Below are positions 11,901 to 23,260 of a stretch of 64,000 nt of DNA, piece after piece. Source of the DNA: Anaeramoeba flamelloides (Eukaryota; Metamonada; Anaeramoebidae); assembly GCA_027625915.1 (NCBI GenBank), contig JANTQA010000076.1, positions 2,853,501 to 2,917,500 on the forward strand, in the 5' to 3' direction. The number at the start of each line of letters is the position of its first letter. Within the stretch, counting starts at the first letter, position 1. The translations under genes were made by a program, and so were the position numbers. The notes under the pieces are model-generated. The model was given only the letters and a program-made list of their open reading frames with translations, was not told the origin of the DNA and searched no databases.

Positions 11901-14545
11901 TCCACCTCTTGATAAATTAAATTATTTCTTCAATTAAAATGAACGATTTAAAAGTTTTTTAATAAAAATAAAATTCAATAAAGTACATCAATCGTCTAAA
12001 ATGGCATACCCTATACCATTATTCTATAATACAATACAAAATAACAAATGTTGTTATAATCCATTACTATAATATATAGGGAAAGTTTTTATTAAGCATT
12101 TTTCATCAACAGAAGAAATTTGTATCAATTATCAGCAGCCGGTTCAAACGATGATTTTAGATCCAAATTATGCCAACACAAAGCAATTTGTTGTTGGGCT
12201 CAGAAATGGGAAAGTTGTTATGAATAAAAAGAAATTTTTTGGTTCTAAAGATCTAATTATTGGAAGTGAAGAACACCCTATTACTGATTTAACATGGAGA
12301 AAAAATTATATTTTATGGGCCTCTGGAAGAAGCATAACTTTGTATGATCTAAGTATACCAAAGGTTTATAAATCAATAAAGTGTCCATTAAAATTTCCAC
12401 AGCAATTCCATTTCCAATGTAATTTTTTATGGATTTCAGACAATGAGCTTCTTGTTGGTTGGTCAAATTTTATGAAAGTCTTGTCAATTAAGCCAAACTG
12501 TCAACCAAAGACTTTAAAAACAAAAATATTTGATTTTATCATTTGTGGGATAACTGTAATTAAGGACAATTATGTTTTTTTAACAACTGAAGATGGCGAA
12601 TATAAAATAAAAATTAAAGAAGCAAACGAAACAAAAGAAGCAAACGAAGAAAAAGAGAAAGAGAAAGAGAAAGAGAAAGAAAATGAAAATGAAAATCTGG
12701 AAAAAGAAAAAAATAACAATTTGAAAAAAAAAAAAAAAAAAGAGCATTAAACAAGAAACAGTTGTCATTAAAAGGAAAAAAAAAAAAAAATATTTACCTG
12801 ATATTAGGTTATTGAAAAAAATCAATTTTGAAGAATCCTTCGTTGAAGCAGTTCAAATACAAAAATATAAACAATATTCATATCTTGATTATCAATTATC
12901 AAACTATAAAAAAACAATTTATATTATTTCACCAAATGAAATCATTTATGGAAAGCAGCCAAAACCAGACGAAAGAATTGCATGGTTTTTAGAACGTTCA
13001 AGGTTAAGAGAAGCGCTGAGTGTGGCAAAGGAAAACCATAAAAGAGTCAAACAATATAAGATCAAAGACCTGAGAAATAAATTACTCGAAGATTATTTCG
13101 AAAAGAGCAAATTTGAAATCGCAGCTAAAGAGAGTAAAGATATCTGTGGGACTGATGCGGATTTATGGATTCGAACATTAAGAAAATTTTTGGAAAATAA
13201 TAAATTGATTTTAATTAAAGATAACATCCCAATTAAGTCCCCTCAATTACCAAACACATTTTATGAAGAAATTTTATTATCGTTATTATATTCCGAATCT
13301 TGGAAGGCGTTTGTAGATTTAATTAAAAAATGGCCAATTACTATTTACCCTCATGAAAAATTATTAACTGTTTTGAATAAAAAGGTTGGTCAATTCAATA
13401 ATAACAGTAGCGTGAACGACATTTACGATAATAATAAGAATAACCAAAAGGGCAATAACAGCAACGTTTCAGGACCATTATTATGCCTGATGGAATTCTA
13501 TTTGACATTGGGGAAAGATAAAGATGCATTGAACATCATGTTAAAATCCAAACTAGGAAATCCATTCCAATTGATAACTAAAAAAAAAATGTATGACATA
13601 ATTAATGATCAAATCTTATTATTATTTTCCTTTGATCTTGAAAAGGCACTAAATTTTTTTATTGAAAATTCCTCAATAATTCGAGTTGAAGATGTAATAA
13701 TGGAAATTAGAAACCAACGGGCGAAATCGATATTAAACTTAAATTCTGAGCAAATTGATTATCTACTTTATCAGTATCTAGATAAGTTATTTCTGTCGGA
13801 AACAAGAAATGGCGAAAGCTTCCATGAAGACTTACTTGGGTTATATGTCAAGTATAACCAAAAACAAATTTTAAAATTACTTCACAAAACAAACACAATT
13901 CGATTGGAAACTGCCTTGGAAATTTGTAGAACAAACGAATTGTGGCAAGAAACGGCCTTTATCATGAGTCGTATGGGAAACACTTTACAGGCCTTGGATT
14001 TGATATTAGAGCAAATCAAGGATATCGAGCAAGCACTTGAATTGGCCAATAAGGAAAATGATCCAGAATTATGGAATAAGCTTGTCGAGCACTGTATGAA
14101 AAACCCAAAGTCATTAGAAGTGTTATTTGACCATATCACCGAAACTCAGTTAGACCCTTTAGAAATAATAATGAAAATCCCTAAAAATACCAAAATCGCT
14201 GGCTTGAAAAATAAAATACTCAAAATTATTTCTGATTATAAACTTCAATTGGAATTAAGACAAGTTACAAGCGAAATCATACAAAGTGACCATTCTGCGT
14301 TGATGGTCGGTTTAAAGAAAAATACTTCAAAGGCCGTTAGAATACCCTGGAACAGAAAGTGCTATATTTGTAATCAGAAAATTTTGGATGAAGTAACTCC
14401 TTACCGAATGTTTTTTTGTGGTCATTGCTTTCATCAATCTTGTTTAGAAGACTTTCAAATGAGAAAATCTCAAAAAAAAAATCTCAAAAATATTTCCTCT
14501 CAAAATAAACTTTATTGCTTTGTTTGTGGTGGTTCAAAAAAATAA
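8920..14545 (+). CDS. VPS41: VPS41, HOPS tethering subunit (two exons, one apparent frame slip)
   Basis: Exon 1 is 8920-9337 and exon 2 is 12080-14545. Splicing GATG|GTAAAT to ATATAG|GGAAAG rebuilds a WD-type repeat (SCSNDGKVFIK) in frame. The predicted protein is about 960 residues (human 854). Order of parts: an acidic Ser/Glu/Asp head, the conserved YTRLTNGV block, a WD40 propeller, a K/E-rich insert, an alpha-solenoid (RIAWFLERSRLREAL; LWQETAFIMSRMGNT), and a C-terminal RING-like zinc site (CYICNQ, CGHCFHQSC, CFVC). Each matches the order in animal VPS41. The expected role is as the HOPS subunit that tethers late endosomes to lysosomes through Rab7-type GTPases. An 18-A run at 12724-12741 sits where the frame moves by one base. 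An over-called A or a real lesion would both explain it. Confidence 0.92.
9338..12079 (+). other. 2742-base intron of VPS41
   Basis: The donor is GTAAAT and the acceptor is TATATAG. Both phases agree (phase 1) and the WD repeat continues across. The intron carries an old dispersed repeat (9990-10870) that recurs at 47-49 kb. No other gene is seen in it. A short open frame at 10249-10500 is phenylalanine-rich translation of T runs inside that repeat. Confidence 0.85.
9990..10870 (+). repeat. dispersed repeat R1, copy in the VPS41 intron
   Basis: It shares ordered blocks with 47040-48960: GATTAAAGT.GAGTT.TT, AATGTTA.TGAAAGTGGTT, TTTTTAGATCAGAAT.ATTTTTTC, GACTATGTAATGTC, GAAAGTT.AGTAAT, ATATCAGGCTTTTAT, and TGAGTCACAATTTTT. 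The order is the same in both places. No terminal repeats or coding frame are visible, so the family is unknown. Confidence 0.65.
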
Positions 14546-14895
14546 CTTTAATTTCTTCTTTTCTGTTAGATTGATGATTTTGTTTTTTTTTTTTTATTAT
14601 TTTATTTTTTTTTTTAAACCAAATAATCATAAATCAGATTAATATGAAATTTAGATTTTAATATAATAAATTTTTAAATTTTTAAACGAAATAATTTTTC
14701 AATTTTAGGTTTTTAAATATTCACCTATTAAGCAATCATTTCTTTTTATTCTTGTTAAAATAAAAGGGCGTCTTTTCCTCAAGAAATTTTTGAGGCAGTT
14801 AACCAATCTTTGTAAAATTTAAATTGTATATATAAAAGATTTTTTGATTAATGGGTTAGAAAGAATTCTAAAATTCAAGCATCGATTTATTTAAC

Positions 14896-15097
14896 TAGAG
14901 TCAGTTCCACTTTTAAGAAACAAATAGTTATCGAAATTTAAGGAACAAAAAACTCTCAAATTAAGGCACAATTTTTTTGGAATTTTTTGAACTCAAATTA
15001 TTTTGCTAGAAAAAAAATTTTGTGCCTTAATCTGAGATTTTTCTTGTGACCTTAAATCTGGTTGAAAGTTTGTGCCTTAAAAGACGAACTGCCTGTA
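14896..15097. mobile_element. old copy of the ~200-bp palindromic TA element
   Basis: It runs from AGAGTCAGTTCCACTTTT to AAGACGAACTGCCTGTA. The arms still show the inverted phrases CTCAAATTAAGGCACAA and TTGTGCCTTAATCTGAG. Several arm differences make it older than the copies at 59-63 kb. Confidence 0.75.
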
Positions 15098-16849
15098 AAA
15101 TAAAAATGAAATCTATTAGGAAAGTCTTAATAAGGTTCAATTCATTTCAATAAAGTTATAAGAATAATCTTGGCAAACTTTGATTAAAATAAATACACTA
15201 GTGGAAATATAAATGTTGTAAAAAATTGATTTTTTACAATTTTTTAGATAAATATAGAGTTCCATTCATTTATCCAAATTTTTTGTAATAGTAAATATAA
15301 TAAATCTTTATCTTAATGGACTTAATAATTTTAATCAAAAAATCGTTTGGTAAATATCAATCTTTCATTTTTAAAAAAAAATAAATTTACAAAACAAAGC
15401 ATTGGTATTTGCCAAACCGTTTTATATTGAATATTCATTCAAGCCAAAAAAAAAATCAAAAATCATGTTTTGTATACTATAATCCAAATTTGTGTAAATA
15501 CATGAAACTATTTATTTATCTCTAAATTAAATGAAAAACACTTTTTTACAACATTCCATAATTACAATATTTAATTACTTTTAATTAATAACTTGTCTCT
15601 TTTTCCATATTTATAAATAGATAAAATTGATTATTTTTTGATTTATTCAAACTTATTTTATTAGTGTAATTTGACAAAAAGCCAAATTTCAAAATTAGGA
15701 ACAAACTTTTTGATTATTTTTTTTTTCAATTTTCATTTATCTTTCAAAAAATAAAATGATTACACTATGATTTAATTTATTAATCTATCTTGGTCATTAT
15801 ATCTCAACACTTTTGTAAAATATATTCTAATTCAAAAAAAAAAAAAAAAACATGAAAAAAAAATTTTTTTTCTGATGAAAAATCTGCCCTTATTTTTGAA
15901 ATTTAGCTTATGTGAAGATATTTTTAAATTTTGATTAAATATTTTTTAAAAAATTTTCAATCTAGATCATCCAAAATTTATTTTATCTTCATCATCAATA
16001 AAACTGTTTAAATTCTCAAATATTTAGAAACTAGTTTAAAAATTTATTTTTTCAATTTTTCAAAGTGTATTTTTTAAAATTTTCAATTGGAAAAAAAATC
16101 TCAAATTTAAAAAGTTTTCACTTTTTTTCCCAAAGTTTGCTTGTAATCTCTTTTTTTTTTTTTTAGATAGAGAAACAATTCTTTTTTTAATAAATATAAG
16201 ACAAATACCCTTTAATAATATTTTTATAATATAATATCATTTTCCTTTTAATTAGACTTTATTAAGTTGATCTTTTTTTTGATAAATTTTAATTAATAGT
16301 TTACTTAAATCCTTCTATTTGAGTTCTCAATCAGTTAAATTTCGTTTTAAAATCGATTATTTAGCTGTTAATTTTTTTTTCTAATTTTTACATAATATTT
16401 CTTAATAGGTATAAGATTACTTAGAAAAGAAGAAACATTTAAATTTAAATTTTGGTATTGAGATTATTAAACTTCAATATAGACTAGTTTTGGTAATTGA
16501 TAAAACAATACATATTAATATGTTGGGATTAATGTCATATCCTTTTTGTTCCTAACTAAATTTTATTATGATTAGTATTAATTATATTAATCCTCTATAG
16601 TTCAAATGGTTTGAGAAAAATATTAAGAATTTTTTTTCAACAATACATCATCATTAGATTTTTTACTAATGGAGATAATTAAATTATTAGCATTTTTGGA
16701 AATTTTTTTAATTTCAATTCCAAATCTAAAAATACTGTTGGTAACAAAATAAATTGATTAAAATTTTGATTTGGTTTGCCAAAAAAATATTTTTAAATCA
16801 TATAAAATTCCAATGTTTACAATTTATAAAAAGATCAGTTTTTATCATC

Positions 16850-16985
16850 AATTTTCCCTTTTTAGAATGGTGTGTGTGTGGGGGGGGGGCTTTGTTGAGT
16901 TTTTTTAATTCTTGGGATGTGAATTTTGGAATGCTGAATGAAAATTTTGATCTTTTTATTCTAGAATTAACAGTAGAAACTCAAA
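16850..16985 (+). repeat. dispersed repeat R6, first copy, with a G run
   Basis: It matches 19670-19795 in the ordered phrases TTTTTAATTCTTGG(A)ATGTG and AATGAAAATTTTGATCTTTTTATT, followed by AATTAA.AGTA. It contains a TG repeat leading into a run of ten G at 16880-16889, which is strikingly unlike the base composition around it. Confidence 0.55.
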
Positions 16986-17000
16986 ATAATAATAGTTCCT

Positions 17001-17005
<5 letters not shown>

Positions 17006-17031
<26 letters not shown>
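17006..17031. repeat. TA microsatellite
   Basis: A pure alternating TA tract of about 26 bases, lying just after the R6 copy. Confidence 0.9.
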
Positions 17032-17552
17032 TAGTTTTTAGTTTTTCGAAAAGTATATATTTTTTCAATTTTGTAATTTCAACATTAACTCAAATAATTA
17101 TCAACAAAAAAAAAACCTTTACCATAAATTTTTTGTTAAGTTTTAATACAAATCGTTTTATTATCAAGATATTTTCAAAAATAAAAGAAATATTAACATA
17201 ATTTGTATTTGAAATCTTGATATTTTTATCAAAACAATCTAGTCCGATATTTTGAGACAAATTTAAGAAAGGTTTTTCAACTTTGGGGTCTGAATATTGA
17301 TTGTTTGACCTTTAAATTTGTATGGAAATTTAGATTGTTTTTTAAAAATGGTTGAGTTTTTTTATAAATAAAAAGTCTCCTTTTTAATTTATGATTATAA
17401 CTTTTAAATACTATTTTACCATTCGAATTTTTAAAGACATTTGAACAATTACTTCCCTATTTTGATTTACTTCAATAACCACAAACTTTAATTTGTGATT
17501 TGTTATTGATATTCATATGACTCTTAAATACCCTAAATATACACAACAAGAA

Positions 17553-18432
17553 AAGCACAATCTATTCAAATTCTTTCAAGACTTTTTTGAACTTTCAGAC
17601 TGAAAGTCTGGAAGATTTCAGTTTCTAATAGTCTTTTATAATTTTTAAAATTTCAAATACTTGATACAGACTTTGATCAGCCAAAAAAGGGTAAAAAAAA
17701 ATAATTTAACAAAAGATAACATTTTGAAATTTAATTATTTGAAAGTTCTTGAAAAAAAAAATAATTGTTAACTTTCAAGAATCTAAAACTCTTTTTATGA
17801 AAATCAAAAACTGGAAAGTTGTTTAAATTACATCTTTTTTAATAGTTTTACTTTTTAAACTTTACAAATTTAAAGTTATTAGCATTGTGATTTTATAATT
17901 CTTTTCAAAATTTGGAATAATTTCAAAATAACAAAGTGTTATGAAGAAAAAAGGTGACTACAACTTTTGTGCTATTTATGTCATACCATGACAAGAATAG
18001 CACAATCCATACAAATACTTTCAAGACTTTTTCGAACTTTCAGGCTGACAGTCTGCAAGATTTCAGTCTCTGATATTCTTTCATATTGTTTCAAATTTCA
18101 AATACTTGGTACAAACTTTTGTAAGCCAAAAAAAGGGATAAAAATAATAATTAACCAAAGATAGCATTTTGAATTTAATTGAAATTTTTGAAAGTTATCT
18201 AAAAGAAAAATATTTGTAAACTTTCAATAACCTGAAACTCTTTTTATGAAAACCAAAAATTGGAAAGTTGTTTAAATTAAATATTTTTAAAAGTATAACT
18301 TGTAAAAACTTTTAAATTGACAGTTGTTGCATTTTGATCTTCTAATTCCTTTCAAAATTTGGAACAATTTTAAAAAAACAAAGTGTTGCTAAGGAAAAAA
18401 AGTGACTACAATTTTTGTGCTATTCTTGCCGT
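17553..18432. repeat. two tandem ~440-bp units with inverted ends, just upstream of uL15
   Basis: Unit 1 (about 17553-17987) and unit 2 (about 17998-18432) are direct copies. Shared phrases include CTTTCAAGACTTTTT.GAACTTTCAG, TTCAAATACTTG.TACA, AAACTCTTTTTATGAAAA and AACAAAGTGTT. Each unit begins with AGCACAAT and ends with TTTGTGCTATT, so each has short terminal inverted repeats, and the junction reads GTGCTATT...AATAGCAC. The second unit ends about 40 bases before the uL15 start codon. It may be a tandem pair of a TIR element or a duplicated upstream region. Confidence 0.8.
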
Positions 18433-18473
18433 GACTCATAAATTCTTTTTTCATTTTTTATAACTTTTTAAAA

Positions 18474-19311
18474 ATGGTAAATTTCTTTTTGTTATTATTT
18501 TTTGTGTTTACATCCAAGAACATTTTTGAAGTGTTTCTCATTGTCTTCAATATTTAAAACTTTTTTATTCTACCTAAAAGCCAACTAGATTCAAAAGATC
18601 CAGAAAAAAAAGAGGACAAATTATTCATGGTTATGGACGTGTCGGAAAACACAGAAAGCATCCAAGTGGTAGAGGTAAATCAGGTGGTCTCCAACATCAT
18701 AGGTAATTTTTTACGACACTTTTTCTTTTTCTTTTTATTTTGAAAAAAAAGTCACAATCTTTTCTGGTTTGCTTTTTTTTTTTCTTTTTTATTTTTTTTT
18801 CTTTTTTATAAAGTATCAAAATTTTATTCTTCTCAATCTTTATGATTGTAACACCAAATAACAAAAATTAAATCCAACCCAGACTAATCACAATTCTTTC
18901 ATTTCTTTTTCTTCAAATCACACAAATTTTTTTTTTTTTTTTTTCTTTTCATTCTTTTTCAAAAATAAAAAAAGAATTGCATTTGATAAATATCATCCAG
19001 GTTTTTTTGGAAAAGTAGGTATGAGATGGTATCACAAACAAAACAATATTAAATACGCACCAATCATCAACCTTGATAAGCTTTGGACTTTGGTACCAGA
19101 AGAAACAAGAAAAAAATATCAAAAAGCCAAAGAGGGTGAAGAAGTACCAGTTATTGATGTTGTCAAATTTGGATATTTTAGAGTACTTGGAAAAGGAAGA
19201 CTCCCAAAACAACCAATGATCGTAAGAGCTAAATCATTCTCAGAAACAGCAGAAAAGAAAATTAAAGCTGTTGGTGGTGTATGTGAACTTGTTTTTGAAA
19301 AAAATAAAAAG

Positions 19312-19343
<32 letters not shown>

Positions 19344-19386
19344 AAAAAATCTTTACTTAACAAAAAATAATACAATAAACACTTAA
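18474..19386 (+). CDS. RPL27A: ribosomal protein uL15 (RPL27A/L28), three exons
   Basis: Exon 1 is only the ATG (18474-18476), exon 2 is 18581-18702 and exon 3 is 18975-19386. Introns are 18477-18580 and 18703-18974 (GTAAAT/GTAATT donors, AAAAG/AAAAAAG acceptors), and phases agree. The protein begins [20 protein letters not shown] and continues with [53 protein letters not shown] and AVGGVCELV, which is uL15 throughout. It is a large-subunit protein of the cytosolic ribosome. The family normally stops just after the VGG-C-LV block, whereas here the frame runs on through a poly-Lys tract and a short tail (about 178 residues against 148 in human). A miscounted A run could move the stop earlier. 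An intron directly after the start codon is common in ribosomal protein genes. Confidence 0.95.
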
Positions 19387-21369
19387 ACTGTTGTATTTTC
19401 AGATAAATTTGCACCAAACATTTTCACAGATCTTTTTTTTGTCTTAATTTGAAAAAAAAGGCTGTTTTTTTTTCTTTGCTTTTTTTTTTGATTTTTTTTA
19501 CTCTTTGCTTTTTTTCGAATGAAATTATTATTCTGGAACACAATTTTATAATTCCAGGTACTATTTGTTACAAAATAAACGGAACAAAATTTCCATTCAG
19601 CTTTCCAAAAAACGATTTATAAATCCTGTAAAATTTAAAATATTTCATACTTAAAATCAAGATTAAATTATAAATTTTCTCTTTAGAATTGGGAACTCTT
19701 GATTATTTATTTTAATTCTTGAAATGTGTATTTTTTTTTTGGAAAAGTAAATGAAAATTTTGATCTTTTTATTTTCCAATTAATAGTATCCTTAACAAGA
19801 ATACCTTTTAGTCCAAAAGGTAAATTAAAATTATGTAAGTGTTTTACTTTTAAAGTTTTTAAAAAATTGAGATCGTAAAGATCTTTTTACATTGCCTAGT
19901 TTTTTAAACAATTAATTATTTACATTCACAAATGTGTTCAAATTCCTAATTATTATTAGAAATTATTTCAAATAGTTTTTTTCATTTTGATGATTTATTC
20001 GATTTATAAGAGAATTGATTTTTGGAAATTAACGAATTAAAAATAATCTTCATGTCAATCAAAAGGTGTATACAATTAATCAAAAGGAAAAAAAAATATG
20101 TAAAAAAAGTAATAAAAACCTTATCATAATTGTAGATCTTTTATTTCATCTAAAAAATTCATGGCTTAAAATAATCGGTTAAAACTAGTTAAATTTAAAA
20201 ATCTTTGATAAAAAAACAATTTATGAATTACATAACTTTGATTTATATAAACTATAAACTTTTAGGTTTTTTTTTTCTTTTCTTTTGAATCAGTCCAGTA
20301 ATCAGAAAAAAAATTATTATTTAGGTTTGTTAATTTTATTCTTTCGGGTGTATTCCCATTCTTCGATTTAGACACTGAAAAAGTAGAGAAATTCTATCAA
20401 AAATTATTTTATCCTCTTACAAGTTTTTTCAAATCACCTGTATAAAAATTAAGAAAGTTAAATAAGTATCCAAAGGAAAAAAAATGTTCACATAAAAAAT
20501 TGTTATTTTTTACACTTTCATGTAATTCAATGAATTGATTTCATTACTTCAGTTGATTGATAATTCTAAACCCCAATTCAAAATTTTTAATGCACCAAAA
20601 TTCAATTTTTAAAAAGAAAAACTTATTTAATCAATTCAAGAAGGAATACCAAATTAGAATCATTTACTAATTGAAATGTTAACACTTTTTTATAAATTAC
20701 AATATTCACAAAACAAAAAATAAATAATTATCAATACTAATAAATCAAGGATGTGCTAAAAATTTTGGAGAGGGAAAAACAAAAAAAAAAATCATTAGTA
20801 AATTTGTTGAAATTCTATTAGGAATATTGAATGATCAAATGATTAGAGACTATCAATTCATTTTATTTGATTTCTTCTGCTTTGAACACCTCAACTTTAA
20901 CCTAAAATTAATTGTTGAAAAAAAAAATTTGATCCAACTAAATAATTTACGTAATTCAAAAAATGAAATAAAAAGAAAAATCCTTTGATGAAAAAATGAT
21001 TTTCATATTTTACGAAAAATCCAATTTATTTCCAATTTGAATGAAATTGTATTATTGTGATTGTTTGGAAAATTTTAGCTGTATGAAAAATTTTGAATTT
21101 TAGTTTATTTAGTGGTAAATTTTAAAAATTTATTTATAAACGTGGAATTCAGCAAAAGAAATACTTTTATGTATGCAAATAATTACACAGTGGGGTGTGT
21201 TCTGATTATCATTGGAATATGATTGGTATCTCTAATTACAGATCAGTTTTATTTTTTCCCTTTCGAAAAAAAAAATTTATATTTTCATTTTGATAGACTT
21301 AATGAGAAAAAATCCCTGAAAACAGTTTGTTTTTGGCAAGTTGTATGAGTATAAAAAATTTTTTTTAAA
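19387..21369. other. intergenic stretch downstream of uL15
   Basis: No gene is recognised. It contains the second copy of repeat R6 at about 19670-19795 and otherwise AT-rich sequence. The first part should be the uL15 3' UTR. Confidence 0.45.
19670..19795 (+). repeat. dispersed repeat R6, second copy
   Basis: Pairs with 16850-16985 as described there. This copy lacks the TG/G run. Confidence 0.5.
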
Positions 21370-23260
21370 ACTAAATTCCATTTCACTCAAAGGGGAACAG
21401 CCAAAAAAGAAAAAGTCGCTTTTTTTACGAATCAACCAAACCAAGATTGTTTAGAAATAAGATAAAATAATAAACTTTAAATTATAGACAATAATTATAA
21501 ATGAAATACCTGAACAAACTATCAATTTCAAAAAGAAAATGTTAGTATAAAATTTGGGCACCTTTTATTCGAAACTTCGCCTTTAAAATTTCTCTATTTC
21601 TTTGTGGAATTAAAATTGTTAAAAATAAGATTTTTTTACTCTATACAACATTCGTTAATATATCAATCTATTATAAAAATTATCAAAAATGAAACAATTA
21701 AAAATTGGCTCTTGAGATATTACAAAAAAGAAGGAATTGGAGTTTATCAAGGAGATCCCTTATCACCAATTCTCTTCGCATTTATATCTCATTTCCTACT
21801 AGAAAAGTTAAAAACTTTAGCTGTTCATGTTCAAATGTATGCAGATGATCTTATTCTTATTATGAAAGGGCCATTAATCTCTCTAAAAATTAATTTAGAA
21901 AGGATTTTTAAAATAATAAAAAGATTCGGGATGAACCCACATAATAAAAAAAAACAAATATAAAAAAAGAATTAAAAAGATATTTTTTATCTTGGGATTT
22001 GGTTAGAAAAAAACACACATCTTGAATATAATTTCCAAAAAGTAGAAAAGTCCTTGGAAACACTTAATCGATTGTTTCAACAACATAAACTCAACAATGG
22101 AGTCAAAATAACTTCTTTCAAAGCTCTCATTTTAAGTCAACTTTATTATGGTCTTGAAATATTTGACTTGAAACAAAATGATTTTGAAAGAATTGATAGA
22201 TTTATCAATAAATCAGTCACAAATTTCTTACAAATTAATATCCATTCACCTCGATTAATTTATAAAACTGAAGCAAAAATTGATCTTGCTAGATTAAAAG
22301 TATACCGAAGAAAATATAAATTAATAGAAAAATTAGATTTCTTAAATTTAAAAAAATTAAAAACAATACTAAATTTTCGAAAATTGGAAAATGAAAATAT
22401 TAATTGGCACACTAAGGGATTAAAATTATTAGATTTAGAATTAAAAGTTTTTTCGATTAACTGAATTGGAAAATTCACCTAGTTGGAAAGTTCAACAATA
22501 TCTAAAAATTATAAAACAACAAAATTGCAATTTCAAACAAAAAAATATTTAAACTGGAAAGCTTCAAAAAACAATTCTAAAATTTCGAAATTTTACTAAT
22601 TGTTTAAATAGGTACTCTTATGTAACAAGTAAAAATAAAAATAAAAATTGTGATATATGTAAAGAAAAGTTAAGTATTGATATCATTGAAGATTTCGATC
22701 ATTTTTTATGGGACTGTCCGGCCTATAAAATAAATCGAAAAATCTGGATATCTGAATTTTTTGAAAAAAATAAAAAAATTAATAATATCAGAGATATATT
22801 AATAAAAAGAATTCATCATATATATTATCATTAGTAAGTGATAATAAAATTTGTGGTTCTTTAACAAAATTTCTAAAAAAGGGTTTAGAAATTAGGGCAC
22901 ACAGGAGAAAAGCAATTTTCTCTCTTCAAAAATAAAAAAAAAAAAAAAAAAATAAGATTTTTTTAATAGAAAGGGAAGAATTTTAAATTAAATACAAAAC
23001 ATAACTTTTCTTAATGTTAATTTAGAGTTTCAAATTTTTTATTTATTTTCCAAATTGAATTTTTTCAAGAAAAAGAAAAAGAAAAGAAAGAAAGAAAATA
23101 ACGATTTTAATTTACAAAATGAACGAAATGAGAAAAAAGATTAAATGTAAAATTTGAAAATTTTATTTTGAGAAGAATAATGAATTAAACTCGTGGAATA
23201 TGTTCTATTTCATCAATAAAATTGACCTGTTTGACTGGAAAAGAGTTAAAATAAGTTAAA
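21370..23260 (+). repeat. dispersed repeat R5, split by a LINE insertion
   Basis: The flanks on both sides of the LINE match the uninterrupted copy at 59900-60450 in order. Left: CTCAAAGG.GA.CAGC, ATACCTGAACAAAC, TTTCTTT.TGGAATTAAAATTGTT. Right: TTAATGTTAATTT, GAAGAATAATGAATTAAACTC, GAATATGTTCTATTTC, TTTGACTG.AAAAGAGTT. The 60 kb copy therefore shows the empty site. No coding frame or terminal repeats are visible in R5. Confidence 0.75.
21639..22950 (+). mobile_element. 5'-truncated non-LTR retrotransposon (LINE) copy 1
   Basis: The coding part starts within the reverse transcriptase. GVYQGDPLSPILF and the catalytic MYADDLILI are readable before 21960, and a GIWLEKNTHLEYN segment follows in another frame, then the thumb region (22054-22464). 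A C-terminal zinc knuckle, C-X2-C-X13-H-X4-C (CDICKEK...HFLWDC), lies at about 22650-22720, and the frame ends RRKAIFSLQK. At least three frame changes and stops break it, so it is dead. It ends in an ATA(n) tail, and the 15-base target duplication AATAAGATTTTTTTA flanks it at 21624-21638 and 22951-22965. The clade is not determined. Confidence 0.9.

Larger units (their letters stand above)
14546..17550. other. intergenic stretch between VPS41 and the uL15 gene
   Basis: No gene is recognised. It contains an old palindromic TA element (14896-15097), a T-rich block shared with 19670-19795, a G run and a TA microsatellite. A short open frame at 16754-17005 spans the G run and reads like translated intergenic sequence. 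Confidence 0.45.
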
